Positions 8,718-17,791 of a DNA stretch of 64,000 bases are shown here, one piece after another. Under the pieces are notes generated by a model. That model was given only the letters and a program-made list of their open reading frames with translations. It made no database searches and was not told where the DNA came from. The first letter of the stretch is position 1. The number at the start of each line of letters is the position of its first letter. The position numbers and the translations under genes are program-made. This DNA is from Treponema sp. (lineage in GTDB: Bacteria > Spirochaetota > Spirochaetia > Treponematales > Treponemataceae), in NCBI GenBank assembly GCA_017617145.1, contig JAFZWX010000204.1, positions 62,001 through 126,000 on the forward strand, written 5' to 3'.

Positions 8718-8722
8718 TATAA

Positions 8723-8804
8723 GGGGAGTTCGCATAGCGGCAATTGCAAGGGACTGTAAATCCCTCGGCTCACGCCTCCAGAGGTTCGAGTCCTCTACTC
8801 CCCA
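8723..8804 (+). tRNA. tRNA-Tyr (anticodon GTA)
   Basis: The acceptor stem is GGGGAGT / ACTCCCC. The anticodon stem AGGGA/TCCCT carries the loop CTGTAAA. It has a long class II variable arm and the T-loop GGTTCGAGTCC. CCA is not encoded. It lies 5 nt after tRNA-Thr and is probably co-transcribed. Confidence 0.95.
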
Positions 8805-8811
8805 GTAAAAT

Positions 8812-8839
8812 GACTGCTTTTAAGGCAGTCTTTTTTTTT
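8812..8839 (+). terminator. Rho-independent terminator of the tRNA unit
   Basis: The hairpin GACTGC / GCAGTC with loop TTTTAAG is followed by nine T. It separates the tRNAs from the convergent glycogen synthase gene. Confidence 0.85.
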
Positions 8840-8868
8840 GCATCGATATTCTTTTTTTTGAAATTCTT

Positions 8869-10431
8869 TTATTTTTTCAAAATGCTCTTAAAATACGGAA
8901 GATATTCATTTTCAATAACATTTTTCCAAAGATAGTTTTTGTGTACATGAATTGCAGCTGTTTTAATCATTTCTAAAATTTTTTGCGGCTGGTAAAGTTT
9001 TAATGCAATAACTTCACTTAATTTTGCAATAAGGTTTTCATGCGTATTGTTCTTGTAAAGAAAACCTGTTTCATAATCTATAATTTTATTCAAGCCGCCT
9101 GTTGCATTTGCGATTGGTAAAGTTCCATAAATCTGCGAAATAAAATCTTCAAGACCGCAAGGTTCAAAAAAACTTGGAAGAACAATAAAATCTCCAATGG
9201 CATTAACAAGTCTGGCTGCTTCGCGGTTGTAGCCGTTTAAGAAAATTACTTTCCCTGAAAATCTATTGCAAAGCTCAGCTAATTCTTTTTCCAGGGTAAT
9301 TTCACCTTGACCTGCTATAATAAATTTGACACTTTCATAATTATTCAAGATCGCCGGAATTGCTTTTATTAAAACAGAAATTCCTTTTTGATTTGTAATG
9401 CGTCCATGGTATGAAATAAAAATCTGATTTTTCTTTTCTTGTGGACGAACATTTATTTTACCATAAGTTTTTACGCCTTCAATCTGCGAATATTGAATCT
9501 GCTCTACGCAATAATCGCGGCATTTAAATTTACCTTCAAGTTCCCCTGCTTCGGGATTAAATTCAAAAGGCAAATGCGATTCTTTTATATTTGTCGGATC
9601 ATAGCGTTCAAAATCAATTCCGTTTGTAATTCCTTTTATATTTGTGTAGCGGTTAAAGAAAATTGGACTTAATCCTTCGGTTTCAGAAATATTAAAAGGA
9701 TCTATAAGTTCTTTTGCATAATGTTTAGAAACTGTTGTAATATGAGCACCTGAATTTGCCGCCAGAAGAAATGGTTCAACTTTAAAATCATTTAATGCAC
9801 CCGAAAGTTCCGGTTCTGATAAACCTGTATACCAGGCTGCTTCTCCAATGCTCGAAAAATTGTGATGATATGCAGGACCCGCATTGTGAATTGTAACTAC
9901 AAAAGCAGTTTTTTGAAAAACAGGAAGCTTACTTGCAAAGCATGGAACAAGGGAACAGGAAGCATCCTGACAATGAATAATATCCGGTAAATCTTTTTTA
10001 GAAACACAATTACCATAGGAACTTACAGCTTTGCAAAAAAGTGAATCCATAAAAGGTGTATCTTTGTGACCAAAACCTTTTACAAAATCGGGATTTTTTT
10101 CCTGTTCTGCTGCAGTATATGTATAAACAGCTTCTTTTTCTTCAAAACAAGGATGATGAACAAATACAACATTAAAATCACCCTGTGTACAGACTGCTTT
10201 TTTATAAGCTACACTCTCCTCTTTTCCACACATTGGAATTTTTATAACTGCTGCTTCTTTCTTTTGAATATCCTTTAGAATTTCAAGCGAAGTACATTTG
10301 AAAAAAGGAATAAATAAAGTTACAGAATGTCCTGCAAGCGAAAGTTCCTTACACAAAGAAAAAGACACATTTTTTACACCACCGGCTTCGGCAATACCGG
10401 CACATTCCATGCTTACAATCCAGAATTTCAT
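8869..10431 (-). CDS. glgA: Glycogen/starch synthase-type glycosyltransferase (GT5)
   Basis: Transfers glucose from ADP- or UDP-glucose to an alpha-1,4-glucan. The 520 residues show the GT5 N-terminus SMECAGIAEAGGVKNV (the KTGGL-like loop is altered to EAGGV). FVVTIHNAGPAYHH and TNGIDFERYDP follow, and the C-terminal nucleotide-sugar site is PSFFEPCGLEDF...YGTLPIANATGGL (E-x-C-G motif). The length is normal for bacterial GlgA. The altered first loop means donor and activity should be treated with care. The start overlaps the upstream gene's stop by ATGA (10428-10431). Confidence 0.88.
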   Translation of the reverse strand: MKFWIVSMECAGIAEAGGVKNVSFSLCKELSLAGHSVTLFIPFFKCTSLEILKDIQKKEAAVIKIPMCGKEESVAYKKAVCTQGDFNVVFVHHPCFEEKEAVYTYTAAEQEKNPDFVKGFGHKDTPFMDSLFCKAVSSYGNCVSKKDLPDIIHCQDASCSLVPCFASKLPVFQKTAFVVTIHNAGPAYHHNFSSIGEAAWYTGLSEPELSGALNDFKVEPFLLAANSGAHITTVSKHYAKELIDPFNISETEGLSPIFFNRYTNIKGITNGIDFERYDPTNIKESHLPFEFNPEAGELEGKFKCRDYCVEQIQYSQIEGVKTYGKINVRPQEKKNQIFISYHGRITNQKGISVLIKAIPAILNNYESVKFIIAGQGEITLEKELAELCNRFSGKVIFLNGYNREAARLVNAIGDFIVLPSFFEPCGLEDFISQIYGTLPIANATGGLNKIIDYETGFLYKNNTHENLIAKLSEVIALKLYQPQKILEMIKTAAIHVHKNYLWKNVIENEYLPYFKSILKK

Positions 10432-11000
10432 AAAACTGCCTCGCTGGAATTAAAGGTATAATCGGTTATTGCAAGTACATTTATATCAAAATCAGGATAA
10501 TCTTTGTAAAAAGCAATTGCACTTACCAGTTCCGAAATTGTTACGCTTTGAGGAGAAAAATAAGGTGTTTGATAAAACTTTGTAATAAGATAATCAGCGG
10601 CTCGTTGTGCAAGATATGAAGCAACACCTTCAAGATAGCTTTCAAAATCTTCCTGATTGGAAATTTTATTATCCTGCAAAAGGTCTGCAATTAGTTCTGG
10701 TTCATACGAAAGCGAAATCTGAAATGTAAAAGAAAAATCACCAGAACCACGCTTGCCCGAAATTGTTTTTGTTCCGTTATACGGCTTATATTCAAATTTT
10801 TCAATCTGTGCATTTGTTGGAATTAAAAATTCTTTATGCCAGGAAAAATGACCGGGAATAATAATTTTACTGCTTATACCGCTTGTCTTTGACTGTACAA
10901 TACCAATGCTTCCAGGTTTTACCTTGATTTGAGTCCATCCAACAAAAAAAACAAAAGCGCCAAAAATCAAAATAATTAAAAAGCCAATAAAGTTTTTCAT
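10428..11000 (-). CDS. Membrane-anchored SPFH-like protein of unknown function
   Basis: A 190-residue protein with an N-terminal membrane anchor (FIGFLIILIFGAFVFFVGW). A stretch VKPGSIGIVQSKTSG plus a PGHF block follow, similar in style to the opening of SPFH/Band-7 proteins; the resemblance is weak. The ATG at 11000 is chosen because AGGGG lies 8 nt upstream; the longer start at 11033 has no SD. It is coupled to the glycogen synthase by an ATGA overlap. No enzyme motif is visible. Confidence 0.65.
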   Translation of the reverse strand: MKNFIGFLIILIFGAFVFFVGWTQIKVKPGSIGIVQSKTSGISSKIIIPGHFSWHKEFLIPTNAQIEKFEYKPYNGTKTISGKRGSGDFSFTFQISLSYEPELIADLLQDNKISNQEDFESYLEGVASYLAQRAADYLITKFYQTPYFSPQSVTISELVSAIAFYKDYPDFDINVLAITDYTFNSSEAVL

Positions 11001-11074
11001 TAAAAATCCCCTGGATTTTAAATATCTTTGCAATAAAAATTAAATTACAGTAATATTATAACAACAGGAACTTT

Positions 11075-11473
11075 ATGACTCAAGAGAATCAGGCATTGTC
11101 TGCTCAAGAAAATCAGAAAACCTCAAAAAAGAAACGTGTATTTCCTTATGCAATTTTAGGAAAGCTTACGCGTAATTCTATAATTTTAGATTTTCTTATC
11201 TGCCTGTTGCTGTTTGCTTTGTATTTGATTGGAAATTTTCAGGCATTTACAGACAACACACAACTTAGGATTCTTGTAGTATTAAGCATAACTGCAGCGG
11301 CTTTATGTATACTTTCCTTTCTGGGAATTGTTGTTGAAGTTGTTTTTGTTTTTATGAAAGGTCGTAAAACTCCTGCATTTTTTTCAATGATTTTTTATTT
11401 CTTTACGCTGATTATTGGCATTGGTTTAATAGGATTTGCTACCGTCATTCGAAGGATTTCAATCGGGATATGA
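11075..11473 (+). CDS. Small integral membrane protein, three predicted helices
   Basis: 132 residues. A polar, basic N-terminus (to about residue 35) precedes three hydrophobic segments: SIILDFLICLLLFALYLIG, LRILVVLSITAAALCIL and SMIFYFFTLIIGIGLIGF. No known family is recognised. An AGGAAC SD lies 5 nt before the ATG. The last codons overlap the CCA-enzyme start by ATGA (11470-11473), so the two are co-translated. Its divergent neighbour across a 74-bp gap is the SPFH-like gene. Confidence 0.75.
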   Translation: MTQENQALSAQENQKTSKKKRVFPYAILGKLTRNSIILDFLICLLLFALYLIGNFQAFTDNTQLRILVVLSITAAALCILSFLGIVVEVVFVFMKGRKTPAFFSMIFYFFTLIIGIGLIGFATVIRRISIGI

Positions 11474-12834
11474 AAATAAAAATTGAACCTGTTCTAAAAG
11501 ATTTTTATTCTCATTTTGAAGCGGCTGGTTTTAAAGCTTACCTTGTTGGCGGTGCTGTGCGTGATATTTTTCTTCATAAAAAACCGCATGATTTTGATGT
11601 TGCAACTAACGCTGCTCCACAGGATGTAATGAAACTTTTTAAAGTTGTTATTCCTACAGGTTTTGAACATGGAACAGTTACTGTTCATTTTAAACGATTA
11701 GAAATTGAAGTTACAACATTCAGAACAGAAAGCGGTTATTCCGACGGAAGACATCCAGACAGCGTAAATTACGCAGCAACAATTGAAGAAGACCTTGCAC
11801 GACGTGATTTTACGATAAATGCGATTGCAGCCGATTTGAAAAATGGAAAAATTGTTGACCCTTTTGCCGGTAGACGTGATATTAAAAAAAAGATAATCCG
11901 TACAGTTGGTAAAGCTCATGAACGATTTATGGAAGACGGATTAAGGCCTGTGCGTTGCATTCGGTTTGCCTGTAAATTAGGATTTAGTATAGAAAAGTGT
12001 ACATTCTCAGAACTTTCCGAGCAGAATGTTCAAAAAAAGATTTCATCTATTTCCATTGAACGCTTTCGTGATGAGTTTGAAAAAATCCTTACCTGTGAAA
12101 AACCTTCTATTGGCTTAAAGCTTTTGGAAGAAACTGAAATTATAAAACTTTTTATTCCGGAACTTCTGCAAGGACGAGGATGTGTTCAATCAGATGAGCG
12201 CGGTTTTCACGATTTTGATGTACTTGATCATTTATATTATGCGTGTGATGGAGCTCCTTCTGAAAAACTTAATGTACGACTCGCTGCCCTATTTCATGAT
12301 ATTGCAAAACCTGCAACAAAAAAAATTATTGATGGAAATATCACTTTTTATAATCATGAAAAAATTGGTGCTAAGCTTACACAAGAAATTTTAATGCGTC
12401 TTAAATTTCCTAATGCAGTAATTGATGATGTTTGTCATTTAATAAATGAGCACATGTTTAATTATACGCCAGACTGGACTGTACCTGCTGTAAGAAGATT
12501 TATTATCCGCGTAGGACAAGAGAATCTGGATAATTTGTTTGATCTGCGTATTGCCGATATGTACGGAATGCATAATCATAAAATTGATTATAAATACAGT
12601 ACAGCAATTGCGCTTCTTGTTGAATTAAAAGACCGTATAACAGTTGAACTTGAAAAAAAGAATGCACTTAGTCTTAAGGATTTGGCAATCAACGGAAATG
12701 ATTTAATTAAAGCAGGAATTCCTTCAGGTAAAAAATTGGGTTTTATTTTGAATCATCTGCTTGATTGCGTAATTGATGATCCGGCAATGAATACTAAAGA
12801 AAAATTGATGGAAGTTGCAAAGAAAATAAAATAA
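11470..12834 (+). CDS. cca: CCA-adding tRNA nucleotidyltransferase / poly(A)-polymerase family with HD domain
   Basis: Adds or repairs the 3' CCA of tRNAs. The N-terminal class II nucleotidyltransferase core shows AYLVGGAVRDIFLHKKPHDFDV (GG motif plus the DxD metal ligands). TVTVHFKRLEIEVTTFR, RRDFTINAIAAD and DGLRPVRCIRFACKLGF follow. The C-terminal half carries an HD phosphohydrolase motif, LAALFHDIAKPATKK. At 454 aa the length fits CCA enzymes carrying an HD domain. The neighbouring tRNA genes lack encoded CCA, so the activity is needed. A CC- or A-specific or poly(A) variant cannot be excluded. Confidence 0.88.
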   Translation: MKIKIEPVLKDFYSHFEAAGFKAYLVGGAVRDIFLHKKPHDFDVATNAAPQDVMKLFKVVIPTGFEHGTVTVHFKRLEIEVTTFRTESGYSDGRHPDSVNYAATIEEDLARRDFTINAIAADLKNGKIVDPFAGRRDIKKKIIRTVGKAHERFMEDGLRPVRCIRFACKLGFSIEKCTFSELSEQNVQKKISSISIERFRDEFEKILTCEKPSIGLKLLEETEIIKLFIPELLQGRGCVQSDERGFHDFDVLDHLYYACDGAPSEKLNVRLAALFHDIAKPATKKIIDGNITFYNHEKIGAKLTQEILMRLKFPNAVIDDVCHLINEHMFNYTPDWTVPAVRRFIIRVGQENLDNLFDLRIADMYGMHNHKIDYKYSTAIALLVELKDRITVELEKKNALSLKDLAINGNDLIKAGIPSGKKLGFILNHLLDCVIDDPAMNTKEKLMEVAKKIK

Positions 12835-12842
12835 AACATATA

Positions 12843-12916
12843 GAGCCAAAGATTTACTGCCCACGGACAAACGGGGCGAAAAGGATGTTTGTCCGCGTTC
12901 AGTAAATCTTTGGCTC
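12843..12916. repeat. Hairpin repeat, family 2 (copy 1), between convergent genes
   Basis: The outer arms (12843-12859 with 12900-12916) are a perfect 17-bp pair. A 4x4 internal loop leads to a perfect 9-bp inner arm CGGACAAAC/GTTTGTCCG and the loop GGGGCGAAAAGGAT. On the opposite strand the loop reads ATCCTTTTCGCCCC, close to the loop at 47986-47997. Its place between cca and trpS fits a two-way transcription stop. Confidence 0.85.
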
Positions 12917-12927
12917 AATGTCTTTTT

Positions 12928-14028
12928 CTATATTACCATATTCATTACACTTCTAACTTCTTCGAGTGTCTTAATACCAATTTCGCGGGCACGTTCGGCA
13001 CCTGTTAGCAATACTTTTCTGATATATTCAGGGTCGGCTTCAAGGCGGGCACGTTCGGCGCGCAATGGACGAAGCTTTTCATTAAGTGCAACAGTAAGTT
13101 CGTTCTTGAGTGCTCCACCACCACCATCACCAATTCGAGCTGCAATTGCTGTTGGTTCTTCACCAGTACAAAGAGAAATGAGCATAAGAAGATTCGAAAC
13201 TTCAGGACGGTTAATAGGATCATAAGTAATATTGCGGTCCTGGTCGGTTTTTGCTTTTTTAATGAGCTTTGCAGTTTCATCTTCAGTTGCGCTCAGCATT
13301 ACAGCATTTCCACGACTCTTTGACATTTTCTGACTTCCGTCCAAACCAAGAATCATTGGAGTTTTAGAAAGAAGTGCCTGTGGTTCCGGGAATACAGGTT
13401 CTTTGCCGGCATCAAGACAGAATTTTTTGTTGAAACGGCTTGCAATTGTACGTGTCATTTCAAGATGTGGGAGCTGATCTTTTCCAACAGGAACAACGTT
13501 TCCTTTGCAGAATAAAATATCACAAGCCTGGTGCACTGGATACGTATACATACCGGCATTTACATTTTTAAGACCGGCACTTTCAATTTCTTCTTTTACA
13601 GTAGGATTACGCGAAAGTTCAGCATTTGAAACAAGTGTCAAAAACGGAATCATCAGCTGGTTGCATTCAGGAACATAGCTGTGCGGATAGATGATTACAT
13701 CCTGCTTGTCCGGATTAATACCAGCTGCAAGATAATCAATTACAAGCTGCTTTGTATTCTGACTTATTTCCTGGTAGGCATCATGATCTGTAAGAACCTG
13801 ATAGTCTGCAATAAGAATCATTGTAGGAACACCTATATTTGCAAGGCGCACACGGTTTTGAAGTGAACCAAAATAATGCCCGATATGAAGACGACCAGTA
13901 GGACGATCCCCTGTAAGCACACGATAAGCTTTTGGATTTTTTGTAAGATCCTCTTCTATTTTTTTACTGCGTTCAAGAGCAGCCTCAAAGCTTTTATTTA
14001 TGTCAGTGTATTGAATTTCTTCGCTCAT
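12928..14028 (-). CDS. trpS: Tryptophanyl-tRNA synthetase
   Basis: Charges tRNA-Trp. This class I synthetase has the HIGH-type motif in TGDRPTGRLHIGHYFGSL (residues about 39-56) and the KMSKS loop in GSQKMSKSRGNAV (about 230-242). The tryptophan-site blocks are TYPVHQACDILFC and VGKDQLPHLEMTR. At 366 aa it is slightly longer than typical because of an N-terminal extension of about 35 residues. The SD GAGGAAAC precedes the ATG, and a consensus promoter lies upstream. It stands alone, convergent to cca. Confidence 0.96.
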   Translation of the reverse strand: MSEEIQYTDINKSFEAALERSKKIEEDLTKNPKAYRVLTGDRPTGRLHIGHYFGSLQNRVRLANIGVPTMILIADYQVLTDHDAYQEISQNTKQLVIDYLAAGINPDKQDVIIYPHSYVPECNQLMIPFLTLVSNAELSRNPTVKEEIESAGLKNVNAGMYTYPVHQACDILFCKGNVVPVGKDQLPHLEMTRTIASRFNKKFCLDAGKEPVFPEPQALLSKTPMILGLDGSQKMSKSRGNAVMLSATEDETAKLIKKAKTDQDRNITYDPINRPEVSNLLMLISLCTGEEPTAIAARIGDGGGGALKNELTVALNEKLRPLRAERARLEADPEYIRKVLLTGAERAREIGIKTLEEVRSVMNMVI

Positions 14029-14056
14029 AGTTTCCTCTTATTTTTTAAGATGTTTT

Positions 14057-14085
14057 ATTATAATAATTATTGATATAGGTGTCAA
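14057..14085 (-). promoter_or_regulatory. Consensus sigma-70 promoter of trpS
   Basis: Minus strand: -35 TTGACA (14085-14080), 17-bp spacer, -10 TATAAT (14062-14057). Both boxes are exact consensus. Confidence 0.85.
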
Positions 14086-14131
14086 AAGGGAATTGAATTG
14101 AATATAAATAGTTTATTCCATGAAATATATA

Positions 14132-14160
14132 TTGAATCAAAATCGTACTTATAATAAAAT
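14132..14160 (+). promoter_or_regulatory. Promoter giving a probable leaderless mRNA for the DUF4869 gene
   Basis: -35 TTGAAT (14132-14137), 17-bp spacer, -10 TAAAAT (14155-14160). The ATG at 14168 is 7 nt after the -10, right where transcription should start, and no SD is present. Confidence 0.5.
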
Positions 14161-14167
14161 ATTAATA

Positions 14168-14623
14168 ATGTTGCAAATTCAATATGGCAATATGCCAAAT
14201 GAAATTTATAATACCTCAGTTTATTTTAATAACTCTTATCTTGATTCCTGGATAACAAACCCTCTGTCAAAAGAAATAATAAAAAAAATTGATAAAGCAG
14301 AAGTTTTAAGCTCTCAAGCAGTTGACAGTAAAGCATTAGGTGTAATTCCAATTACTCAAATTTCGGGAGGTACAAAAACCTTACTTCTTATCTTAAATGA
14401 GCCTGAAAAAGTTTTTAATGCTTCTACCTGTGGAAATAATTGTGCTAAATACATTCTTAAAATAGCAGATTCTTTAGATAAAGATGTTACAATTACACTT
14501 CATCATCTTATGGATTTTGGAAACGGAACTTTTGAAATAAAAATTCTTAATTCTGGCATTATTGTTCATAACATGAAAGAGCTTGTTTTAAATTCCCTGG
14601 ATTTTATTACACCGGAGGACTAA
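14168..14623 (+). CDS. DUF4869-family protein
   Basis: 151 residues, soluble. It matches my recollection of DUF4869: MLQIQYGNMPNEIYNTSVYF at the start, then a block ending DSWITNPLSKEIIKKIDKAEV, QISGGTKTLLLI, CGNNCAKYILKIA and LMDFGNGTFEIKILNSG. The function is unknown; the family usually sits next to a small P-loop ATPase, as here. The start at 14168 is preferred over the ATG at 14120 because the family begins there and a promoter ends 7 nt before it. The SD for the next gene (GGAGG) is in its last codons. Confidence 0.75.
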   Translation: MLQIQYGNMPNEIYNTSVYFNNSYLDSWITNPLSKEIIKKIDKAEVLSSQAVDSKALGVIPITQISGGTKTLLLILNEPEKVFNASTCGNNCAKYILKIADSLDKDVTITLHHLMDFGNGTFEIKILNSGIIVHNMKELVLNSLDFITPED

Positions 14624-14953
14624 ATGAAAGGTTCTTATGAAGTTGTAGTAAAAAATCGACGTATTCAATATAAATTTACAATTTCCAGGAATATCACAAT
14701 TTTAAAAGATGATAGTGCCACTGGCAAAACAACACTTATAGATATGATTCAAGCATATCAAAATGATTCTGATTACAGTGGCGTTTCTATTACAAGTACT
14801 TGCCCTTGTTTTGTTTTAACTTCAAACAATTGGGAATTAAATCTTTCTGCAATACATAATAGTTTGGAATATTCAAAAAAGAAATTAAATGATGCATATC
14901 TTCAAGATAATGAGATTAAAGCTATTATTAAGAATGTGCCAAAAATATTTTAA
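14624..14953 (+). pseudogene. Truncated P-loop ATPase, partner of DUF4869
   Basis: Only 109 residues. The start resembles the ATPases that accompany DUF4869, with FTISRNITILKDDSATGKTTLIDMI as a Walker A region. The first glycine of GxxxxGKT is replaced (DDSATGKT). The similarity seems to stop after NNWELNLSAIHNS, and no Walker B or sensor region follows; the last 30 residues (SLEYSKKKLNDAY onward) look unrelated. It may be a deletion remnant or a small functional derivative. The GGAGG SD and tight spacing to DUF4869 are intact, so translation is still likely. Confidence 0.6.
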
Positions 14954-14967
14954 TAAAGGAAAGAACA

Positions 14968-16674
14968 TTGAAATCAAAGTTTATTAACAAAAATACGTTC
15001 TTGTTGTTTTTTTTATTTATATTCAATTTTACTTATTCATATTCCCAGGAATCTCTTAAGAGCACCGAAGAAGAATATTACGATTTTCTTTCGCTCCAGG
15101 GAATTGTTGAACGCCCTACCCTTGGTTACAGAACTTTGAGTGACAGTGTTTGGCAATTTACAAATAGCGAAGACGGCCAACAAAGCAATGAAAACATATG
15201 GAAAAACAATAACCTTGGCAGCTGGTTTACATTGTGGGAACCAGAAAATGCAGCAGACAATACCTTTGCCCGTGGTTTGAAACAAGGCCTTTTTGCAAAA
15301 GTTTATGGTCCGGTATGGTTCAACAGTTATAATACTGCAGCACCTTACGGGCAGAATGATGGGGCTTTGTGGCAAGGAAAAGGATATAATACTGCGTTGA
15401 CTGCAGGGCTCAGGCTTGAAGGATATGGATTTGAAGTTACGTTTAAGCCGCAGGTGAGTTTTAGTGAGAATAGAGAGTTTGAATATATTAAACCAAATTA
15501 TTCCGGTACTAATTATTCAGGAAAAGCCGAAACTTATGGTTATTACGGAGTTCCTAGTATAGATGCCCCACAACGGTTTGGAAATAAAGCTTTCTGGACT
15601 TTTGATTGGGGAGATTCTGAAGTTCGCTGGACATGGAATACTATAACATTAGGATTTGGCACGGAGACTATCTGGATTGGATCTGCACAACTTAATCCAA
15701 TTATTCATTCAAACAATGCCGCAAGTTATCCTAAACTTGATATTGGACTTAGAAAAACACAAATGATTATGCCTCATTTTGGATGGGATTTGGGTGAGAT
15801 TGAAGGACGTGTCTGGTGGGGAAAACTTTCTGAAAGTGAATGGTTTGATAATGATGAAACAAACAACAATAGTTTGATTACCGGACTTTCAGTATATTAT
15901 AAAATGCCATTCGTGAAAGATTTTACAGTTGGTATGAATAGAACGATGTTGAGTAAATGGAATAATATTTCGCCTTATTCAACTTTGTTTTTTATACCAG
16001 GAATTTCAAGTCTCACCAGTGGTGGTGATGATGACAGTGATCAAAGATTTTCATTAACATTTGATTATCTTAATAAAGAAGTTGGCTGGGAAATGTATTT
16101 TGAATGGGCTAGGAATGATTTTAGTCCTTCTTTTGACACAATTTTACAATACCCTTTTCATACACAAGCATGGACTTTTGGAACAAGAAAAATAATTAAT
16201 TTACCGAAAAATCTTCAAGGCGAAATAATAATTGAAATTTCAAATCTTGAAAGTTCTGGAGATTATGATAAAAAATATAGTTATACTACAACTTTTTATG
16301 CTCATCATAAAATATTACAAGGATATTCAAATAAGGGGCAAATATTAGGTTCTGGATTTGGAACAGGCGGAAACAGTCAATTTTTAGGACTTATGTTATA
16401 TTTCCAAAAAGGAAATGTTTTATTATTTGCACAAAGAAATAATCCGGATTTAGATTATTATAAACATGTAGATAAATTAGGTAGAGCAAGTTTAAATTAT
16501 GCTTCTACAAATTTGGATTTTGGTTTTTCTTCGATTTATTATATATATTCCAATTTATCGTTTTATGGTAAATTTATTTTCGAAGATCAAATTAACCCTG
16601 TTACTTATATTGAATATGATTCTCAACACAGATATAACCCTATAATACAATTAGAAATAAAATATTTGTTGTAA
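14968..16674 (+). CDS. Outer-membrane beta-barrel, Wzi-like capsule assembly protein
   Basis: 568 residues. A signal peptide (NTFLLFFLFIFNFTYSYS, then Q) is followed by a mature part rich in alternating aromatic/polar strands, ending KYLL. Blocks such as LRLEGYGFEVTFKPQVSFSENREF, GFGTETIWIGSAQLNPII and GRVWWGKLSESEWF are typical of the Wzi-like capsule-assembly barrels found in spirochaete polysaccharide loci. It probably anchors or exports surface polysaccharide; assignment is by style, not by a catalytic motif. The start is TTG at 14968, with AGGA 7 nt upstream. It is convergent with wecB, with only 1 nt between stops. Confidence 0.7.
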   Translation: MKSKFINKNTFLLFFLFIFNFTYSYSQESLKSTEEEYYDFLSLQGIVERPTLGYRTLSDSVWQFTNSEDGQQSNENIWKNNNLGSWFTLWEPENAADNTFARGLKQGLFAKVYGPVWFNSYNTAAPYGQNDGALWQGKGYNTALTAGLRLEGYGFEVTFKPQVSFSENREFEYIKPNYSGTNYSGKAETYGYYGVPSIDAPQRFGNKAFWTFDWGDSEVRWTWNTITLGFGTETIWIGSAQLNPIIHSNNAASYPKLDIGLRKTQMIMPHFGWDLGEIEGRVWWGKLSESEWFDNDETNNNSLITGLSVYYKMPFVKDFTVGMNRTMLSKWNNISPYSTLFFIPGISSLTSGGDDDSDQRFSLTFDYLNKEVGWEMYFEWARNDFSPSFDTILQYPFHTQAWTFGTRKIINLPKNLQGEIIIEISNLESSGDYDKKYSYTTTFYAHHKILQGYSNKGQILGSGFGTGGNSQFLGLMLYFQKGNVLLFAQRNNPDLDYYKHVDKLGRASLNYASTNLDFGFSSIYYIYSNLSFYGKFIFEDQINPVTYIEYDSQHRYNPIIQLEIKYLL

Positions 16675-16675
16675 T

Positions 16676-17791
16676 TTATTTATCCCAATCTTGAACACTA
16701 CCGAATTCAAGAATATCTGCAATACGACGACATGCATTTCCATCACCATAAGGATTTACTGCATGTGCCATTTTATTATATTCTGATTCATTTTCAATTA
16801 ATTTTTTAAATGAATTATAGATAGCTTCTTCATTTGTTCCTACCAGTTTTAATGTACCAGCCTCTATGCCCTCTGGCCTTTCAGTTGTATCTCTCATAAC
16901 TAAAACTGGTTTGCCTAATGCAGGAGCTTCTTCTTGTATACCTCCTGAATCTGTTAGTATTAAATATGATTTATTCATAAAGTTATGAAAATCAAGAACA
17001 TCAAGAGGCTCTATTATTCTAATTTTATCATCTTTTTCAAATACTTTATTAGCGGCATCTCGTACAAGAGGATTCATATGAATAGGATATATTGCTTTAA
17101 GATCATTATGTTCATCAAGTACTCTTTTTATTGCTTTAAACATTCTGAGCATTGGTTCACCCAAATTTTCCCTTCTATGAGCTGTAATAAGAATAAGTTT
17201 GTCATCTTTTATCCACTTTAATTCTGGATGATCATAATTTTTCTTTACTGTAGTCTTTAATGCATCAATAACAGTATTACCGGTTATAAAAATATTAGAA
17301 GGATTTTTCCCTTCTTTTATTAAATTATCACGGGCAAGTTTTGTAGGTGCAAAATTATATTGTGAAATAATAGATACAGCTTGCCTATTAAATTCTTCTG
17401 GATATGGAGAAAAAATATTATATGTTCTTAATCCGGCTTCAACATGCCCAACAGGAATTTGTAGATAAAAACAAGCTAAAGCTGTAACAAACGTTGTACT
17501 GGTATCACCATGTACAAGCACAACATCTGGTTTTTCCTGTTCTAGCACATATTTAACTTTTATTAATATATTATTTGTTATATCAAAAAGAGTTTGTTTA
17601 TCTTTCATTATTTCTAAATTATAATTTGGTTCAACATTAAATATGTTTAAAACCTGCTGTAACATTTGTTTATGCTGCCCTGTAACACAAACAATTGTCG
17701 AAAGATTTATTCTTGTTTTTAGTTCATTTACCAAAGGACACATTTTGATGGCTTCTGGACGTGTTCCAAAAACAACCATTATTTTTTTCAT
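16676..17791 (-). CDS. wecB: UDP-N-acetylglucosamine 2-epimerase (non-hydrolysing)
   Basis: Interconverts UDP-GlcNAc and UDP-ManNAc, a precursor for surface polysaccharide. The motifs are clear: VFGTRPEAIKMCPLV at the start, VLVHGDTSTTFV, VGHVEAGLRTYN, PYPEEFNRQ, ITAHRRENLGEPM, LTDSGGIQEEAPALGKPVLVMRDTTERPEG. The length of 371 aa is standard. It is the last gene of the left-arm operon and its ATG overlaps the Wzx stop by 4 nt. Confidence 0.95.
   Translation of the reverse strand: MKKIMVVFGTRPEAIKMCPLVNELKTRINLSTIVCVTGQHKQMLQQVLNIFNVEPNYNLEIMKDKQTLFDITNNILIKVKYVLEQEKPDVVLVHGDTSTTFVTALACFYLQIPVGHVEAGLRTYNIFSPYPEEFNRQAVSIISQYNFAPTKLARDNLIKEGKNPSNIFITGNTVIDALKTTVKKNYDHPELKWIKDDKLILITAHRRENLGEPMLRMFKAIKRVLDEHNDLKAIYPIHMNPLVRDAANKVFEKDDKIRIIEPLDVLDFHNFMNKSYLILTDSGGIQEEAPALGKPVLVMRDTTERPEGIEAGTLKLVGTNEEAIYNSFKKLIENESEYNKMAHAVNPYGDGNACRRIADILEFGSVQDWDK

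Noticed and set aside
8645..8804. tRNA cluster as an attachment site for an island
   Set aside because: No integrase, no direct repeats of a tRNA 3' end seen in the window.
14968..16674. Barrel as a Treponema Msp/major sheath protein
   Set aside because: The length, signal peptide and place in the polysaccharide locus fit a Wzi-like protein better; no Msp domains recognised.
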